Source of the DNA: an uncultured Eubacteriales bacterium
GTDB taxonomy: Bacteria > Bacillota > Clostridia > Oscillospirales > CAG-382
Assembly: GCA_934502885.1 (NCBI GenBank)
Contig: CAKSUT010000002.1
Location: forward strand, 62,001-126,000
Direction of reading: 5' to 3'
DNA length: 64,000 nucleotides
Shown: in pieces, positions 9,029 to 16,939 of the stretch
Layout: every line of letters begins with the position of its first letter
How positions within the stretch are numbered: the first letter of the stretch is position 1
The notes under the pieces: generated by a model
Database searches by the model: none
What the model saw: the letters and a program-made list of their open reading frames with translations, nothing else
What the model was told of the DNA's origin: nothing
Translations under genes and position numbers: made by a program

Positions 9029-10045
9029 TCAAAACGGTTTGGAACGTGCCACGGTTATACACCTAAATTCCTTGCCGTATTTCTTCTTTTCTTCGTCTGT
9101 TTCTGTGGGACGTACCGCACAGTAAAAGTGCCAGAGCATACCGTTATGATAGATTATACACGGTTTATGAGCGTGAGTGGAGTCAATGCTCCCGGGGACT
9201 CCGTATTCTACTATCGGAATAGGGCATTTCTCCCACGTCAGCATATCATCGCTAACCGCCACTCCTTCCTGTGCGTGTACGCCGTCGAAGCCGCAATAGA
9301 ACATAACCCATCTGCCGTTTCTGCTGTCATAAAGCACGTGCTGTCCGCACGAAAAAATGCTGTCCCAGTGATTTGCAGTTACCTTAAGTATCGGATTGTT
9401 TTTGTAACGTTTCCAATTGTGCAGTGTGTCCGAAAACGCCATTCCGACTTGCTCATGCCACGGCCAGTCCTCCTTATTCTTCCCATTGTAGTAAAGAAGA
9501 TATTTGCCGTCATGCGGCACAATCCATGTGGAATAGAGTCCGCCGCTGTCCCATTCTCCGCTCTTTCCTTTTTCAAACACCGGCTTCTCTTCGCAGTGCC
9601 ACTTTATCAGTTCCTCGTCATCCGACCACGCTATTCCGTTTGCGGCAGCACCGCTCTCATACCCTTTTCCCGGATAGGCATGGTAAAACATCACATATTT
9701 CCCATCATTTTTGACGAGAGTTCTGCTTCCGTAAAGATCCACGTCGGCAAGAAGCGACGAAATTGCTCTGCCGTTTGTATCCCACGGTATTCCCGAATTT
9801 TTGTCGAGTACGATGCCCATTTTCTCCCATGTAAGGAGATCGTCGGAAATTGCCAGAGCAGTGCGGTAACCGGAACCGTCAAACCCTATGTAAAACATAT
9901 AGAATTTACCGTTATGACGGCAAATTCGCATATTGTCCACTCCAAAGCAATCAAATTCGCCTTCAATTCCTGACGGCTCAATTACAGGCTTGCCGTATTT
10001 ATACGGCGTTAAATAGTCTTTGAATTTCTGCGGTATTTCTTTCAT
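9029..10045 (-). CDS. Five-bladed beta-propeller glycosidase (GH43/GH32/GH130-like)
   Basis: 338 residues without a signal peptide. Blade-like repeats of the form KFYMFYIGFDGSGYRTALA-x-SDDLLTWEK and YLLYYNGK recur along the whole length, the hallmark of glycosidase five-bladed propellers. Candidate acidic residues are Asp in the first blade (DNMRIC), Asp in WDSGGLYSTW and Glu in later blades. The exact family is uncertain between GH43, GH130 and unclassified relatives. It is divergently placed from an AraC regulator with 172 bases between them, suggesting regulator-controlled expression. The cytoplasmic location implies imported oligosaccharides. Confidence 0.75.
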   Translation of the reverse strand: MKEIPQKFKDYLTPYKYGKPVIEPSGIEGEFDCFGVDNMRICRHNGKFYMFYIGFDGSGYRTALAISDDLLTWEKMGIVLDKNSGIPWDTNGRAISSLLADVDLYGSRTLVKNDGKYVMFYHAYPGKGYESGAAANGIAWSDDEELIKWHCEEKPVFEKGKSGEWDSGGLYSTWIVPHDGKYLLYYNGKNKEDWPWHEQVGMAFSDTLHNWKRYKNNPILKVTANHWDSIFSCGQHVLYDSRNGRWVMFYCGFDGVHAQEGVAVSDDMLTWEKCPIPIVEYGVPGSIDSTHAHKPCIIYHNGMLWHFYCAVRPTETDEEKKKYGKEFRCITVARSKPF

Positions 10046-10068
10046 TGTCTGCCCACCCTTCGCAGAAT

Positions 10069-10097
10069 ATTATACAACATCTTTTTCTGAAAATAAA
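10069..10097 (-). promoter_or_regulatory. Candidate promoter of the propeller glycosidase
   Basis: On the minus strand, TTTATT (10097-10092), 17 bases, then TATAAT (10074-10069). The -10 is perfect and the -35 weak, as expected of an activator-dependent promoter beside an AraC gene. Confidence 0.45.
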
Positions 10098-10168
10098 TGC
10101 AGCATATTATGCTTATTTATACGGTATAACTAAGTTTTTGTAACATATTATGATTTTTTGTACCGATA

Positions 10169-10197
10169 TTGAAAACGAGGCGGATTGGTGATATAAT
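10169..10197 (+). promoter_or_regulatory. Promoter of the AraC-family regulator
   Basis: TTGAAA (10169-10174), a 17-base spacer ending TGA, TATAAT (10192-10197). The transcription start would fall near 10203, at the edge of the Shine-Dalgarno AAGGAGGTG (10202-10210), so the leader is extremely short. Confidence 0.6.
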
Positions 10198-10217
10198 TTC
10201 CAAGGAGGTGATGTGTC

Positions 10218-11090
10218 TTGTTTTACAAGCTTAATCTGAAAAAATGCGGGAAACCGTTTATACTCGGCAGGACGAACGAAAATCCTCCGTGGAGGCACAA
10301 TGGACGTTCTGTAGGATACAATCACATAATTGTCGTCATTTCCGGAAGCTGTTCCTGTAACATCGACAACAGAAGCTACCATGCCGAAAGCGGAAGCATT
10401 ATCTTCGTTCCTTCCGAACACTTTTACAAGCTCACAACAAACGACCATTGCGAGTACTTTTTCGGTTGCTTTAATGCAGAGGTCGAATACTCGAATGAAG
10501 ATGAGGCTTTCTCATTTGAGAAAAAGCTTCACAAACCGCAAAAGGAGTTCTATCTTCCCGATAATGACGCAGATTACATATGTCTTTCCGAACATTTTCA
10601 TTCTGATAAATCCGATTTCTGTAAGCTGACTTCGCTGTTTTCCCGCTGTCAAAGTCTCGCACTCAGCGCAAGATACTATGACAAGCTTATGCTTGACCTT
10701 TGCTTTTATGAAATTTTAATCACTTCAGCAAATGCGGCAATCTTTGCGAAAGAAGAACACATCAAGCCATCACTTTCTCTCGAACGAATGTCGGCTTTTA
10801 TACACGAAAACTTTACCGAAACAATCACACCGGAAACATTGGCGCAAAAATTTGATTTGTCCAAAGAGCATATCTGCTCACTGTTCAAATCCGGGTACAA
10901 TCAGACTGTGAGCGAATACGTAGGCATTGTTAAAATGAATCATGCACTTGAACTTCTTTCCAATTCTTCGATGAATATCAGCCAAATTGCGGAATATCTC
11001 GGATACTCAAGCGTATACTATTTTTCAAAAACATTCAAGGCACGCTTCGGAGTAAGTCCCTCGCATTACAAGGTAAAAGATTCTATTTAA
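10218..11090 (+). CDS. AraC family transcriptional regulator
   Basis: 290 residues. The N-terminal half is a cupin-like sensor (HIIVVISGSCSCNIDNRSYH, AESGSIIFVPSEHFYKL), which in this family binds a sugar or small effector. The C-terminal 100 residues form the double helix-turn-helix of AraC/XylS proteins: ETLAQKFDLSKEHICSLFK, then ISQIAEYLGYSSVYYFSKTF and the conserved FGVSPSHYK ending. It starts with TTG at 10218, 7 bases after AAGGAGGTG; no ATG or GTG is in frame nearby. It is divergent from the propeller glycosidase and probably controls it and itself. Confidence 0.9.
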   Translation: MFYKLNLKKCGKPFILGRTNENPPWRHNGRSVGYNHIIVVISGSCSCNIDNRSYHAESGSIIFVPSEHFYKLTTNDHCEYFFGCFNAEVEYSNEDEAFSFEKKLHKPQKEFYLPDNDADYICLSEHFHSDKSDFCKLTSLFSRCQSLALSARYYDKLMLDLCFYEILITSANAAIFAKEEHIKPSLSLERMSAFIHENFTETITPETLAQKFDLSKEHICSLFKSGYNQTVSEYVGIVKMNHALELLSNSSMNISQIAEYLGYSSVYYFSKTFKARFGVSPSHYKVKDSI

Positions 11091-11135
11091 ATACTTTACG
11101 GCAGTTACTAATGATAAATGTTTTCAAAAAAAATC

Positions 11136-11164
11136 TTGACATTTTTCGATTTTGCATTTATAAT
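11136..11164 (+). promoter_or_regulatory. Consensus sigma-A promoter of guaB
   Basis: TTGACA (11136-11141), a 17-base spacer, TATAAT (11159-11164): both boxes are perfect. The leader of about 34 bases is too short for a purine riboswitch. Confidence 0.9.
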
Positions 11165-11204
11165 AAAAGAATAGAATTCTGCATGGAAGGGTGCGTAAAA
11201 AGAT

Positions 11205-12671
11205 ATGACGTATGAAGAAAAATTTGCCAAGGAAGGACTTACCTTTGACGACGTGCTGTTAATACCGGCAAAAAGCGATGTTCTCCCAAATGGCGTGGAT
11301 CTTTCCACAAAGCTCACAAAAAAGATTTCGCTCAACATTCCGCTTATGACAGCCGCGATGGACACCGTTACCGAATCGAGAATGGCTATAGCCATAGCAA
11401 GAGAGGGCGGCATCGGCGTTATACATAAGAACATGAGCATAGAAAGACAGGCGGAGGAAGTTCTCAGGGTAAAGAGAAGCGAAAACGGAATAATCACAGA
11501 TCCTTTCTTCCTCGCACCCGACAATTACGTTTACGAAGCGGATCAGCTTATGGGACGTTTCCGCATTTCCGGCGTTCCGATATGCGAGAACGGAAAGCTT
11601 GTAGGTATAATCACAAACCGTGATATGCGTTTTCTCAAGGACTTCAACATAAAGATCAAGGAGGTAATGACGAGCGAAGGACTCATCACCGCTCCCGTCG
11701 GCACGACTCTCGAGGAAGCGGAGGAAATACTCAGCCGCCACAAGATAGAAAAGCTTCCCCTTGTTGACAAGAACGGCGCACTCAAGGGTCTTATCACCAT
11801 AAAGGACATTGAAAAGGCGGAAAAATATCCTCACTCTGCAAAGGACGCCGAGGGCAGGCTTCTCTGTGCGGCGGCAATAGGAGTTACCTCTGACGTACTC
11901 GACAGAGTTGCGGCTCTTCTCGAAAAGGGTGCGGATGCGCTTGTACTCGATTCCGCGCACGGTCACTCGATGAACATCATTAACGCTGTATCAAAGATAA
12001 AGGCAAGATTCCCCGACTCTCAGATAATCGCAGGAAACATCGCGACAGCAGAGGCCGCAAAGGCGCTCATCGACGCTGGTGCTGACGCCGTTAAGTGCGG
12101 TATCGGACCGGGGTCTATTTGTACGACGAGAGTCGTTGCAGGTATCGGTGTTCCGCAGATAACGGCGATTTACGACGTTGCAAACGAAGCCGCAAAGACA
12201 GGTACACCCGTTATCGCAGACGGCGGTATCAAATACAGCGGCGACATCGTAAAGGCAATTGCCGCAGGCGGAGACGTTATCATGGTAGGCTCTCTCGTTG
12301 CGGGCTGTGAGGAAAGCCCCGGAGAAAGCGAAATATTCCAGGGACGTCAGTTCAAGACCTACCGCGGCATGGGTTCCATTGCGGCAATGCAGATGGGCTC
12401 CAAGGACAGATACTTCCAGGCTGACCAGAAGAAGCTCGTTCCCGAAGGCGTCGAGGGTCGTGTTCCCTACAAGGGACCGCTTTCCGAGACCGTTTTCCAG
12501 CTCATGGGCGGCATACGTTCCGGCTTCGGCTACTGCGGTGCGCACAATATTGCGGATCTCAAGACCAACGGACGTTTCGTAAGAATAACAAATGCAGGAC
12601 TTCTCGAGTCGCATCCTCACGATATTTCCATCACTAAGGAAGCCCCCAACTACAGCGCATTCACAAAGTAA
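11205..12671 (+). CDS. guaB: Inosine-5'-monophosphate dehydrogenase
   Basis: 488 residues, the normal length. The enzyme oxidises IMP to XMP with NAD+, the committed step of GMP synthesis. The (beta/alpha)8 barrel is interrupted by two CBS domains (about 95-215), which bind purine nucleotides in the family. The catalytic loop GPGSICTTR carries the thioimidate Cys306, and the mobile flap region (YFQADQKKLVPEGVEG) and the phosphate-binding DGGIKYSGDIVKA segment are intact. It begins MTYEEKFAKEGLTFDDVLL, typical of the family. Transcribed from a perfect sigma-A promoter and likely followed on the same message by the deacetylase-like gene 36 bases downstream. Confidence 0.97.
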   Translation: MTYEEKFAKEGLTFDDVLLIPAKSDVLPNGVDLSTKLTKKISLNIPLMTAAMDTVTESRMAIAIAREGGIGVIHKNMSIERQAEEVLRVKRSENGIITDPFFLAPDNYVYEADQLMGRFRISGVPICENGKLVGIITNRDMRFLKDFNIKIKEVMTSEGLITAPVGTTLEEAEEILSRHKIEKLPLVDKNGALKGLITIKDIEKAEKYPHSAKDAEGRLLCAAAIGVTSDVLDRVAALLEKGADALVLDSAHGHSMNIINAVSKIKARFPDSQIIAGNIATAEAAKALIDAGADAVKCGIGPGSICTTRVVAGIGVPQITAIYDVANEAAKTGTPVIADGGIKYSGDIVKAIAAGGDVIMVGSLVAGCEESPGESEIFQGRQFKTYRGMGSIAAMQMGSKDRYFQADQKKLVPEGVEGRVPYKGPLSETVFQLMGGIRSGFGYCGAHNIADLKTNGRFVRITNAGLLESHPHDISITKEAPNYSAFTK

Positions 12672-12706
12672 GGCGCACGAAAAGTGATACGAAAGGAGGA
12701 GATGAT

Positions 12707-14161
12707 ATGAAGCGAAAAGCGTTTAAACCGTGTCTTGTTGCGGTAACGGCGGCACTTATCGTTTCGTACATCTCCTCCTTAACTGTTTTCCCCGAATCGC
12801 GCTTCGGAAACAGCGACGAGGTGTACTACAACTACGCAAACATTGACGGTGCCATAGACGTCCCTACGCTCTTTGTCGAAGACGCGGGTTTTGTCAACGA
12901 CAGAAAATATCCGCTTGTGGTCACGAACAATATCGAGTATGTGCCGGTTGAAGTGTTTCTCGGCTTTCCGGGTATTGACGTCGTTTATGCCGAAAACAAC
13001 AACGACTTTTACCTTCAGAACAAGCGTCTCGACCTTTACATTTCTTTCGATATAAGCGGCGGCTACGCGATATCCCAGAGCTTCGGCGTTATGAATGCCG
13101 AGGTACGCTACTTCAATCAGACTCTGTATGTGCCGGTAAAAGACACCGCATATTCACTCGGCTTGCAGTGTGCAACCTACGACGACTACGTAAAAAGCCT
13201 GTACTGCGTTCGTGTATACGACGAATCGGCAACTAAGAGCTTTGAAACACTGATAGACGAATGTCTGTCAAAATTCGTGGGATATGAACCGACTGATACG
13301 CCAAATCCCCCCACTGAAGAAGACCCAAAGCCGGACACCGACACCAAGGAGGACGACAATCCCACCGTAAATCCTCCGATATACGACCAGGATTATATCG
13401 AGCGTCAGGAAGAGATAAGGGACGAGCAGATAGAAGAGGAAAAAGAGGCGGCACGTTCCGAGCTTGTGATAGGACGCCGTGACGTCTACCTTGCGTTTAC
13501 CTCCTCCCCCAATGAGAACACCGAAGCTATACTTGATTCGCTTGCAAAATACGGCGCAAAGGCTGTGTTCTTCTGCAATGCCGACGCCATGCTCAAATAT
13601 CCAGCCCTCGTTCGCAGAATGGCGGTAGAGGGTCACAGCATAGGTCTCTGTCCGTCCGACGACATCCTTCCGCCAAGAGTACTTCCGCCCAAGGATTCAA
13701 AGACACAGTACGCGGCTGCTCTCCCAATGGCGTTTGACACGGATATTGTGATGTCCGATATTGAGAAGTCACAGAAGGTGCTTTACCAACTGACAAAGCT
13801 TCGCAGCAGACTATTATACACGCCGGACGAGGTTCTTAACGGCATCGACTCCGAGAGGATATACAATGAGTGCGGTGTTGTTTGCGTCAAGCCGAATTTT
13901 GAAACCGCAGACTACACGGATGCAACGAGAGTAAGAATTTCCGCAGATGTAATAGACGCACTCTGGACAATGAGCGCAAGAGACGGAGTCGGAAATGCGG
14001 TCGTTCTCTTCAACTCGACCGAAAAAAGTGCGCAATCCGCAGAGAGGCTTCTCGACTTCTCCGCCGCAAGACCTCAGGTTCGTGTTCGCCGCCTTTCGGA
14101 AAGCACTGACGTTGCGTCTCTCGGCATTGACAGCGCAAGCGACAACAGCGGAGTGCAATAG
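12707..14161 (+). CDS. Anchored protein with degenerate polysaccharide-deacetylase-like domain
   Basis: 484 residues: an N-terminal membrane anchor or uncleaved signal (about 10-28), a copper-amine-oxidase-N-like stalk domain (about 60-185; YVPVEVFLG, LYVPVKDTAYSLGL), an acidic Pro/Asp/Glu linker (about 190-250), then a region laid out like a NodB-type carbohydrate deacetylase (about 258-470; AILDSLAKYGAKAVFFCNAD, VEGHSIGLC). The catalytic motifs are missing: AFTSSPN replaces the metal-binding TFDDGP and HSIGLCPS replaces HSxxHP. It is therefore probably a non-catalytic wall-binding relative. Start follows AAAGGAGGAGATGAT. A strong terminator closes the guaB unit behind it. Confidence 0.75.
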   Translation: MKRKAFKPCLVAVTAALIVSYISSLTVFPESRFGNSDEVYYNYANIDGAIDVPTLFVEDAGFVNDRKYPLVVTNNIEYVPVEVFLGFPGIDVVYAENNNDFYLQNKRLDLYISFDISGGYAISQSFGVMNAEVRYFNQTLYVPVKDTAYSLGLQCATYDDYVKSLYCVRVYDESATKSFETLIDECLSKFVGYEPTDTPNPPTEEDPKPDTDTKEDDNPTVNPPIYDQDYIERQEEIRDEQIEEEKEAARSELVIGRRDVYLAFTSSPNENTEAILDSLAKYGAKAVFFCNADAMLKYPALVRRMAVEGHSIGLCPSDDILPPRVLPPKDSKTQYAAALPMAFDTDIVMSDIEKSQKVLYQLTKLRSRLLYTPDEVLNGIDSERIYNECGVVCVKPNFETADYTDATRVRISADVIDALWTMSARDGVGNAVVLFNSTEKSAQSAERLLDFSAARPQVRVRRLSESTDVASLGIDSASDNSGVQ

Positions 14162-14190
14162 CGCGGAAAGTGAAAGCGGAATATAATTAA

Positions 14191-14228
14191 AACCGAGGTG
14201 AAGCCTATAACTTCGCCTCGGTTCTTTT
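14191..14228. terminator. Bidirectional terminator between convergent units
   Basis: A 13-base stem, AACCGAGGTGAAG (14191-14203) with CTTCGCCTCGGTT (14211-14223), one G-U pair, followed by CTTTT on the plus strand and preceded by ATTAAAA, which gives a T-run on the minus strand. It serves the deacetylase-like gene and the acyl carrier protein gene. Confidence 0.85.
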
Positions 14229-14243
14229 ACACTCTGTTTTGTA

Positions 14244-14486
14244 TTACTTTGCGTTTACCGTTTTTTCAAGGTAATTCACAAAGTCTCCGAGAGTTACACA
14301 GCCTCTCGTTTCCTCTTCATCAACCTCGATATCGTATTTCTCCTCGCAGAGAAGCACAAGGTCCGCAATTTCGATAGAGTTGAGTCCGAGGTCGTTCACA
14401 AGCTCCGCCTCAGGCTTTATATCCTCCTCTTTGATCTGAATCTCATCGATCAGCATCTGCTTAATTTCTTCAAACATTGGCTGCAT
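14244..14486 (-). CDS. Acyl carrier protein
   Basis: 80 residues, strongly acidic. The phosphopantetheine attachment serine lies in DLGLNSIEIADLV, where the usual DSL is NSI; the following acidic helix (LLCEEKYDIEVDEEE) is typical. It carries acyl chains as thioesters in the cytoplasm. It is the second gene after the acyl-adenylating enzyme (44-base gap), so the two probably act together rather than as the fatty-acid-synthase ACP. Two starts are possible, ATG 14486 (4 bases after GGAG) and ATG 14477 (MFEEIKQML), the latter giving a more usual ACP start. Confidence 0.9.
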   Translation of the reverse strand: MQPMFEEIKQMLIDEIQIKEEDIKPEAELVNDLGLNSIEIADLVLLCEEKYDIEVDEEETRGCVTLGDFVNYLEKTVNAK

Positions 14487-14530
14487 ACTCTCCTGTTTAT
14501 AGTATAGTTTTTACCGCCTCGCGGTTTGTT

Positions 14531-16237
14531 TTACTTCACAAGGTATCGTTTTATCTTTCTCGAGGTCGTTTTCTCAAACTCGGTCTTTCTGAGTTCGATG
14601 TTGCGGACCTGCTTGAATGACGGAAGCTTTTTGTTCATCTCGTTGATATCCGCCTTAATTTTCTCGGAAATATCCTCGAGAGATGTGTCTTTTTCAAACT
14701 TGTCGAATGCCGGGAAAACTATAGCCGTCAATACAACCTCGTCGGAATCCGCTTTCTTTCTTCCGACAACGACGCTCTCGGCTATAGAGTCTATATTGCC
14801 GAGGTATTCCTCAATTTCCTCCGGGAACACGTTCTTGCCGTTATTAAGGACGATTACGGACTTCTTTCTGCCGGTGATGTAGATATAGCCGTCGCCGTCC
14901 ATGTAGCCTATATCGCCGGTTCTGTAGTACCCTTCCTCGTCGAAAGCTTCCTCGGTTGCCTTTTCGTTTTTGTAGTAGCCGAGCATTACGTTCTCGCCCT
15001 TTACACAAATCTCGCCCTCGATAAAGCCCTTGTCGTTTTTCGCCGTGCCGTCGATTTTAGCGGTACACGACTGAACGCACGGACCCACAGAGCCTCGCTT
15101 CGGAGCGTAGTAGGGAGTTACCGATATAAGCGGCGAACACTCCGTAATGCCGTAGCCCTCGTAGATGTTTATGCCGAACTCCTCAAACTTTTCGACATAA
15201 TCCGGATTGAGTGCCGCTCCGCCGCAGATAATCTTGTTAAGTCTGCCTCCGAACGCTTCTCTTACCTCTTTGAAAAGCTTCTCTCTCATATCAATGCCGA
15301 CCTTACGCATCGCCTTGGAGGCTTTCATAGCCGCCGCAAGCTTCTTATCCTTGCCGCTCTTCTTTGCGGTATCCCAAATCTTTTTGTACATGGTGTTCAC
15401 AAAAAGAGGGACGAGGATTATGCCGGTGGGTTTGAAAAAGGCAAAGTTGCGCAGAACGTTTTTAAGGCTGTCGTTTATGCAAACCTCAGCGCCGTAGTTC
15501 ATTGCGGCAATATGGCAGCAAAGCTCATAGGTGTGATGTATCGGGAGCACCGAAACTATTGAGTCGTTCACCGAGAAGTCTACCGCTTCGCACGCTGAAT
15601 TTACGGCTGCAAGCTCGTTCTTTTCGGAGAGCATTACGCACTTCGACGTTCCTGTTGTTCCCGATGTGAAGAGCATTATAGCCATGCGGTCGGTAACCTC
15701 GTAGTCCGGCACTTCAAAGCCCTCTTCAACGGCAAGTTTTCCGTCCTCTGCGATTTTCTCGAATTTCAAAACGCCCTCTTTGCCGTCGAGAGTTTCGTCT
15801 TCGTTTCTTACGGTAACACAGCGCATTGTTTTCGGCATGGCATCACAGATTTCTTCAATATGCTTTGCCATTCCGGGCATTACAGCAATTGCGTCTGCCT
15901 CCGCTATTTCGAGAAAGCCGCACATTTCCGAAATCTTAAGCTCTTTGTCCATCGGTATTGCAACTCCGCCGGAGGCAATCGTCGCAATGTAGACGGAAAC
16001 CCATTCGGGACAAGTCTCGCCGACAATGGCGATTCTCTTTCCGCCGAGGTCGTTTTTTATGAGTCCTGCGGCAATATTGCCGGTGAGTTCGGAAAACTCG
16101 GCAAAGGTCATCTCGGCAACGTCGTTTCTTCCGAGGTAGTATCTGTATAAGGTTTTGTCGCCGAACTCTGCGAGCTTTTCGTAAAAGTGCTTAAAGTTGC
16201 GAACCGGTGTATACACTCTTTCTGTTTTCTTTTTCAT
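14531..16237 (-). CDS. AMP-dependent acyl-CoA/acyl-ACP synthetase
   Basis: 568 residues of the ANL adenylating superfamily: P-loop-like MLFTSGTTGTSKCVMLS, GYGITECSPLISV (A5), YRTGDIGYMDGDGYIYITGR (A7-A8) and the C-terminal lysine region with SRKIKRYLVK. It activates a carboxylic acid with ATP and transfers it to CoA or, given the ACP gene directly downstream, to that ACP. Overall pattern fits long-chain fatty-acid ligases. Cytoplasmic. Expressed from the promoter at 16333-16360, with a leader of about 90 bases. The substrate acid cannot be stated from sequence. Confidence 0.9.
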   Translation of the reverse strand: MKKKTERVYTPVRNFKHFYEKLAEFGDKTLYRYYLGRNDVAEMTFAEFSELTGNIAAGLIKNDLGGKRIAIVGETCPEWVSVYIATIASGGVAIPMDKELKISEMCGFLEIAEADAIAVMPGMAKHIEEICDAMPKTMRCVTVRNEDETLDGKEGVLKFEKIAEDGKLAVEEGFEVPDYEVTDRMAIMLFTSGTTGTSKCVMLSEKNELAAVNSACEAVDFSVNDSIVSVLPIHHTYELCCHIAAMNYGAEVCINDSLKNVLRNFAFFKPTGIILVPLFVNTMYKKIWDTAKKSGKDKKLAAAMKASKAMRKVGIDMREKLFKEVREAFGGRLNKIICGGAALNPDYVEKFEEFGINIYEGYGITECSPLISVTPYYAPKRGSVGPCVQSCTAKIDGTAKNDKGFIEGEICVKGENVMLGYYKNEKATEEAFDEEGYYRTGDIGYMDGDGYIYITGRKKSVIVLNNGKNVFPEEIEEYLGNIDSIAESVVVGRKKADSDEVVLTAIVFPAFDKFEKDTSLEDISEKIKADINEMNKKLPSFKQVRNIELRKTEFEKTTSRKIKRYLVK

Positions 16238-16332
16238 CTCAATATCAGCCTGCCTTTCGGTAAATTAGCCGCATTTTCAAATCATACTTTTCGGAAAATC
16301 TGCGGCAATCAGCTGTCCTGCGTGACAATTAT

Positions 16333-16360
16333 ATTATATATCATGTGGAAAAATAGTCAA
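16333..16360 (-). promoter_or_regulatory. Sigma-A-type promoter of the acyl synthetase / ACP pair
   Basis: On the minus strand, TTGACT (16360-16355), 16 bases, TATAAT (16338-16333). Confidence 0.7.
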
Positions 16361-16437
16361 GCATTATTTATTAAGTTTCATAAAATTTTGAAACACAAAA
16401 GTGCAGTCAAATACGAAATAAATGTAAGACTCGGCTA

Positions 16438-16932
16438 TTATCCCCAACGTCGAAAGACATTAATGCTTTTGACCTCTCCGTCCCCTACCTCAATAATTCC
16501 GTATGACGGCGCACGTCCGTCGCGCGGCTCGGAAATGCTTCCGGGGTTCATGAGTATTATACCGTCCTTTTCCTCGGCAAGCGGAATGTGAGTGTGACCG
16601 AAAAGTGCGATTTTTGCCCCGTTTTGCTTCGCCTTTGCCGTCAACGGCAAAAGTGATCCTTTGACTCCGCAGGTATGACCGTGGCACATGAAAATCTTTA
16701 CTCCGCCGTAATCGACGGTCTTTTCGTAGTCGTCCTTTGAAAAGCCGTAAAAGTCACAATTGCCGGCGACCGTGCAAACGGGGAGATACGGGTACTTGCG
16801 GACGAGTTCTTCGGCGTCCGAAACATGGTCGCCGAGATGTATCACGGCGTTTATTTCGCTGTAGTGTCTGTCAACAACCGAGAACATACCGTAGTTTCTG
16901 CCGTGTGAATCCGAGAATACAAGTATGCGCAT
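16438..16932 (-). CDS. YfcE/MJ0936-family metallophosphoesterase
   Basis: 164 residues with every metal-binding block of the small calcineurin-like phosphodiesterase family: FSDSHG, HLGDHVSD, AGNCDFYG, CHGHTCG and FGHTHIP. These enzymes use two metal ions to cleave phosphodiesters or small phosphate esters. The start at 16932 (MRILVFSDSHG) follows GAGGAATG; the open frame extends upstream into the LRR gene, which is not coding for this protein. It lies 7 bases behind the anchored LRR lipoprotein gene, so the two are probably co-transcribed. Confidence 0.92.
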   Translation of the reverse strand: MRILVFSDSHGRNYGMFSVVDRHYSEINAVIHLGDHVSDAEELVRKYPYLPVCTVAGNCDFYGFSKDDYEKTVDYGGVKIFMCHGHTCGVKGSLLPLTAKAKQNGAKIALFGHTHIPLAEEKDGIILMNPGSISEPRDGRAPSYGIIEVGDGEVKSINVFRRWG

Positions 16933-16939
16933 TTTCGCA

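Noticed and set aside
8987..9973. 328-codon plus-strand open frame opposite the propeller glycosidase
   Set aside because: Antisense shadow caused by codon bias; the minus-strand protein shows clear blade repeats.
11091..11204. Purine riboswitch before guaB
   Set aside because: The promoter leaves only about 34 bases of leader, too short for the aptamer.
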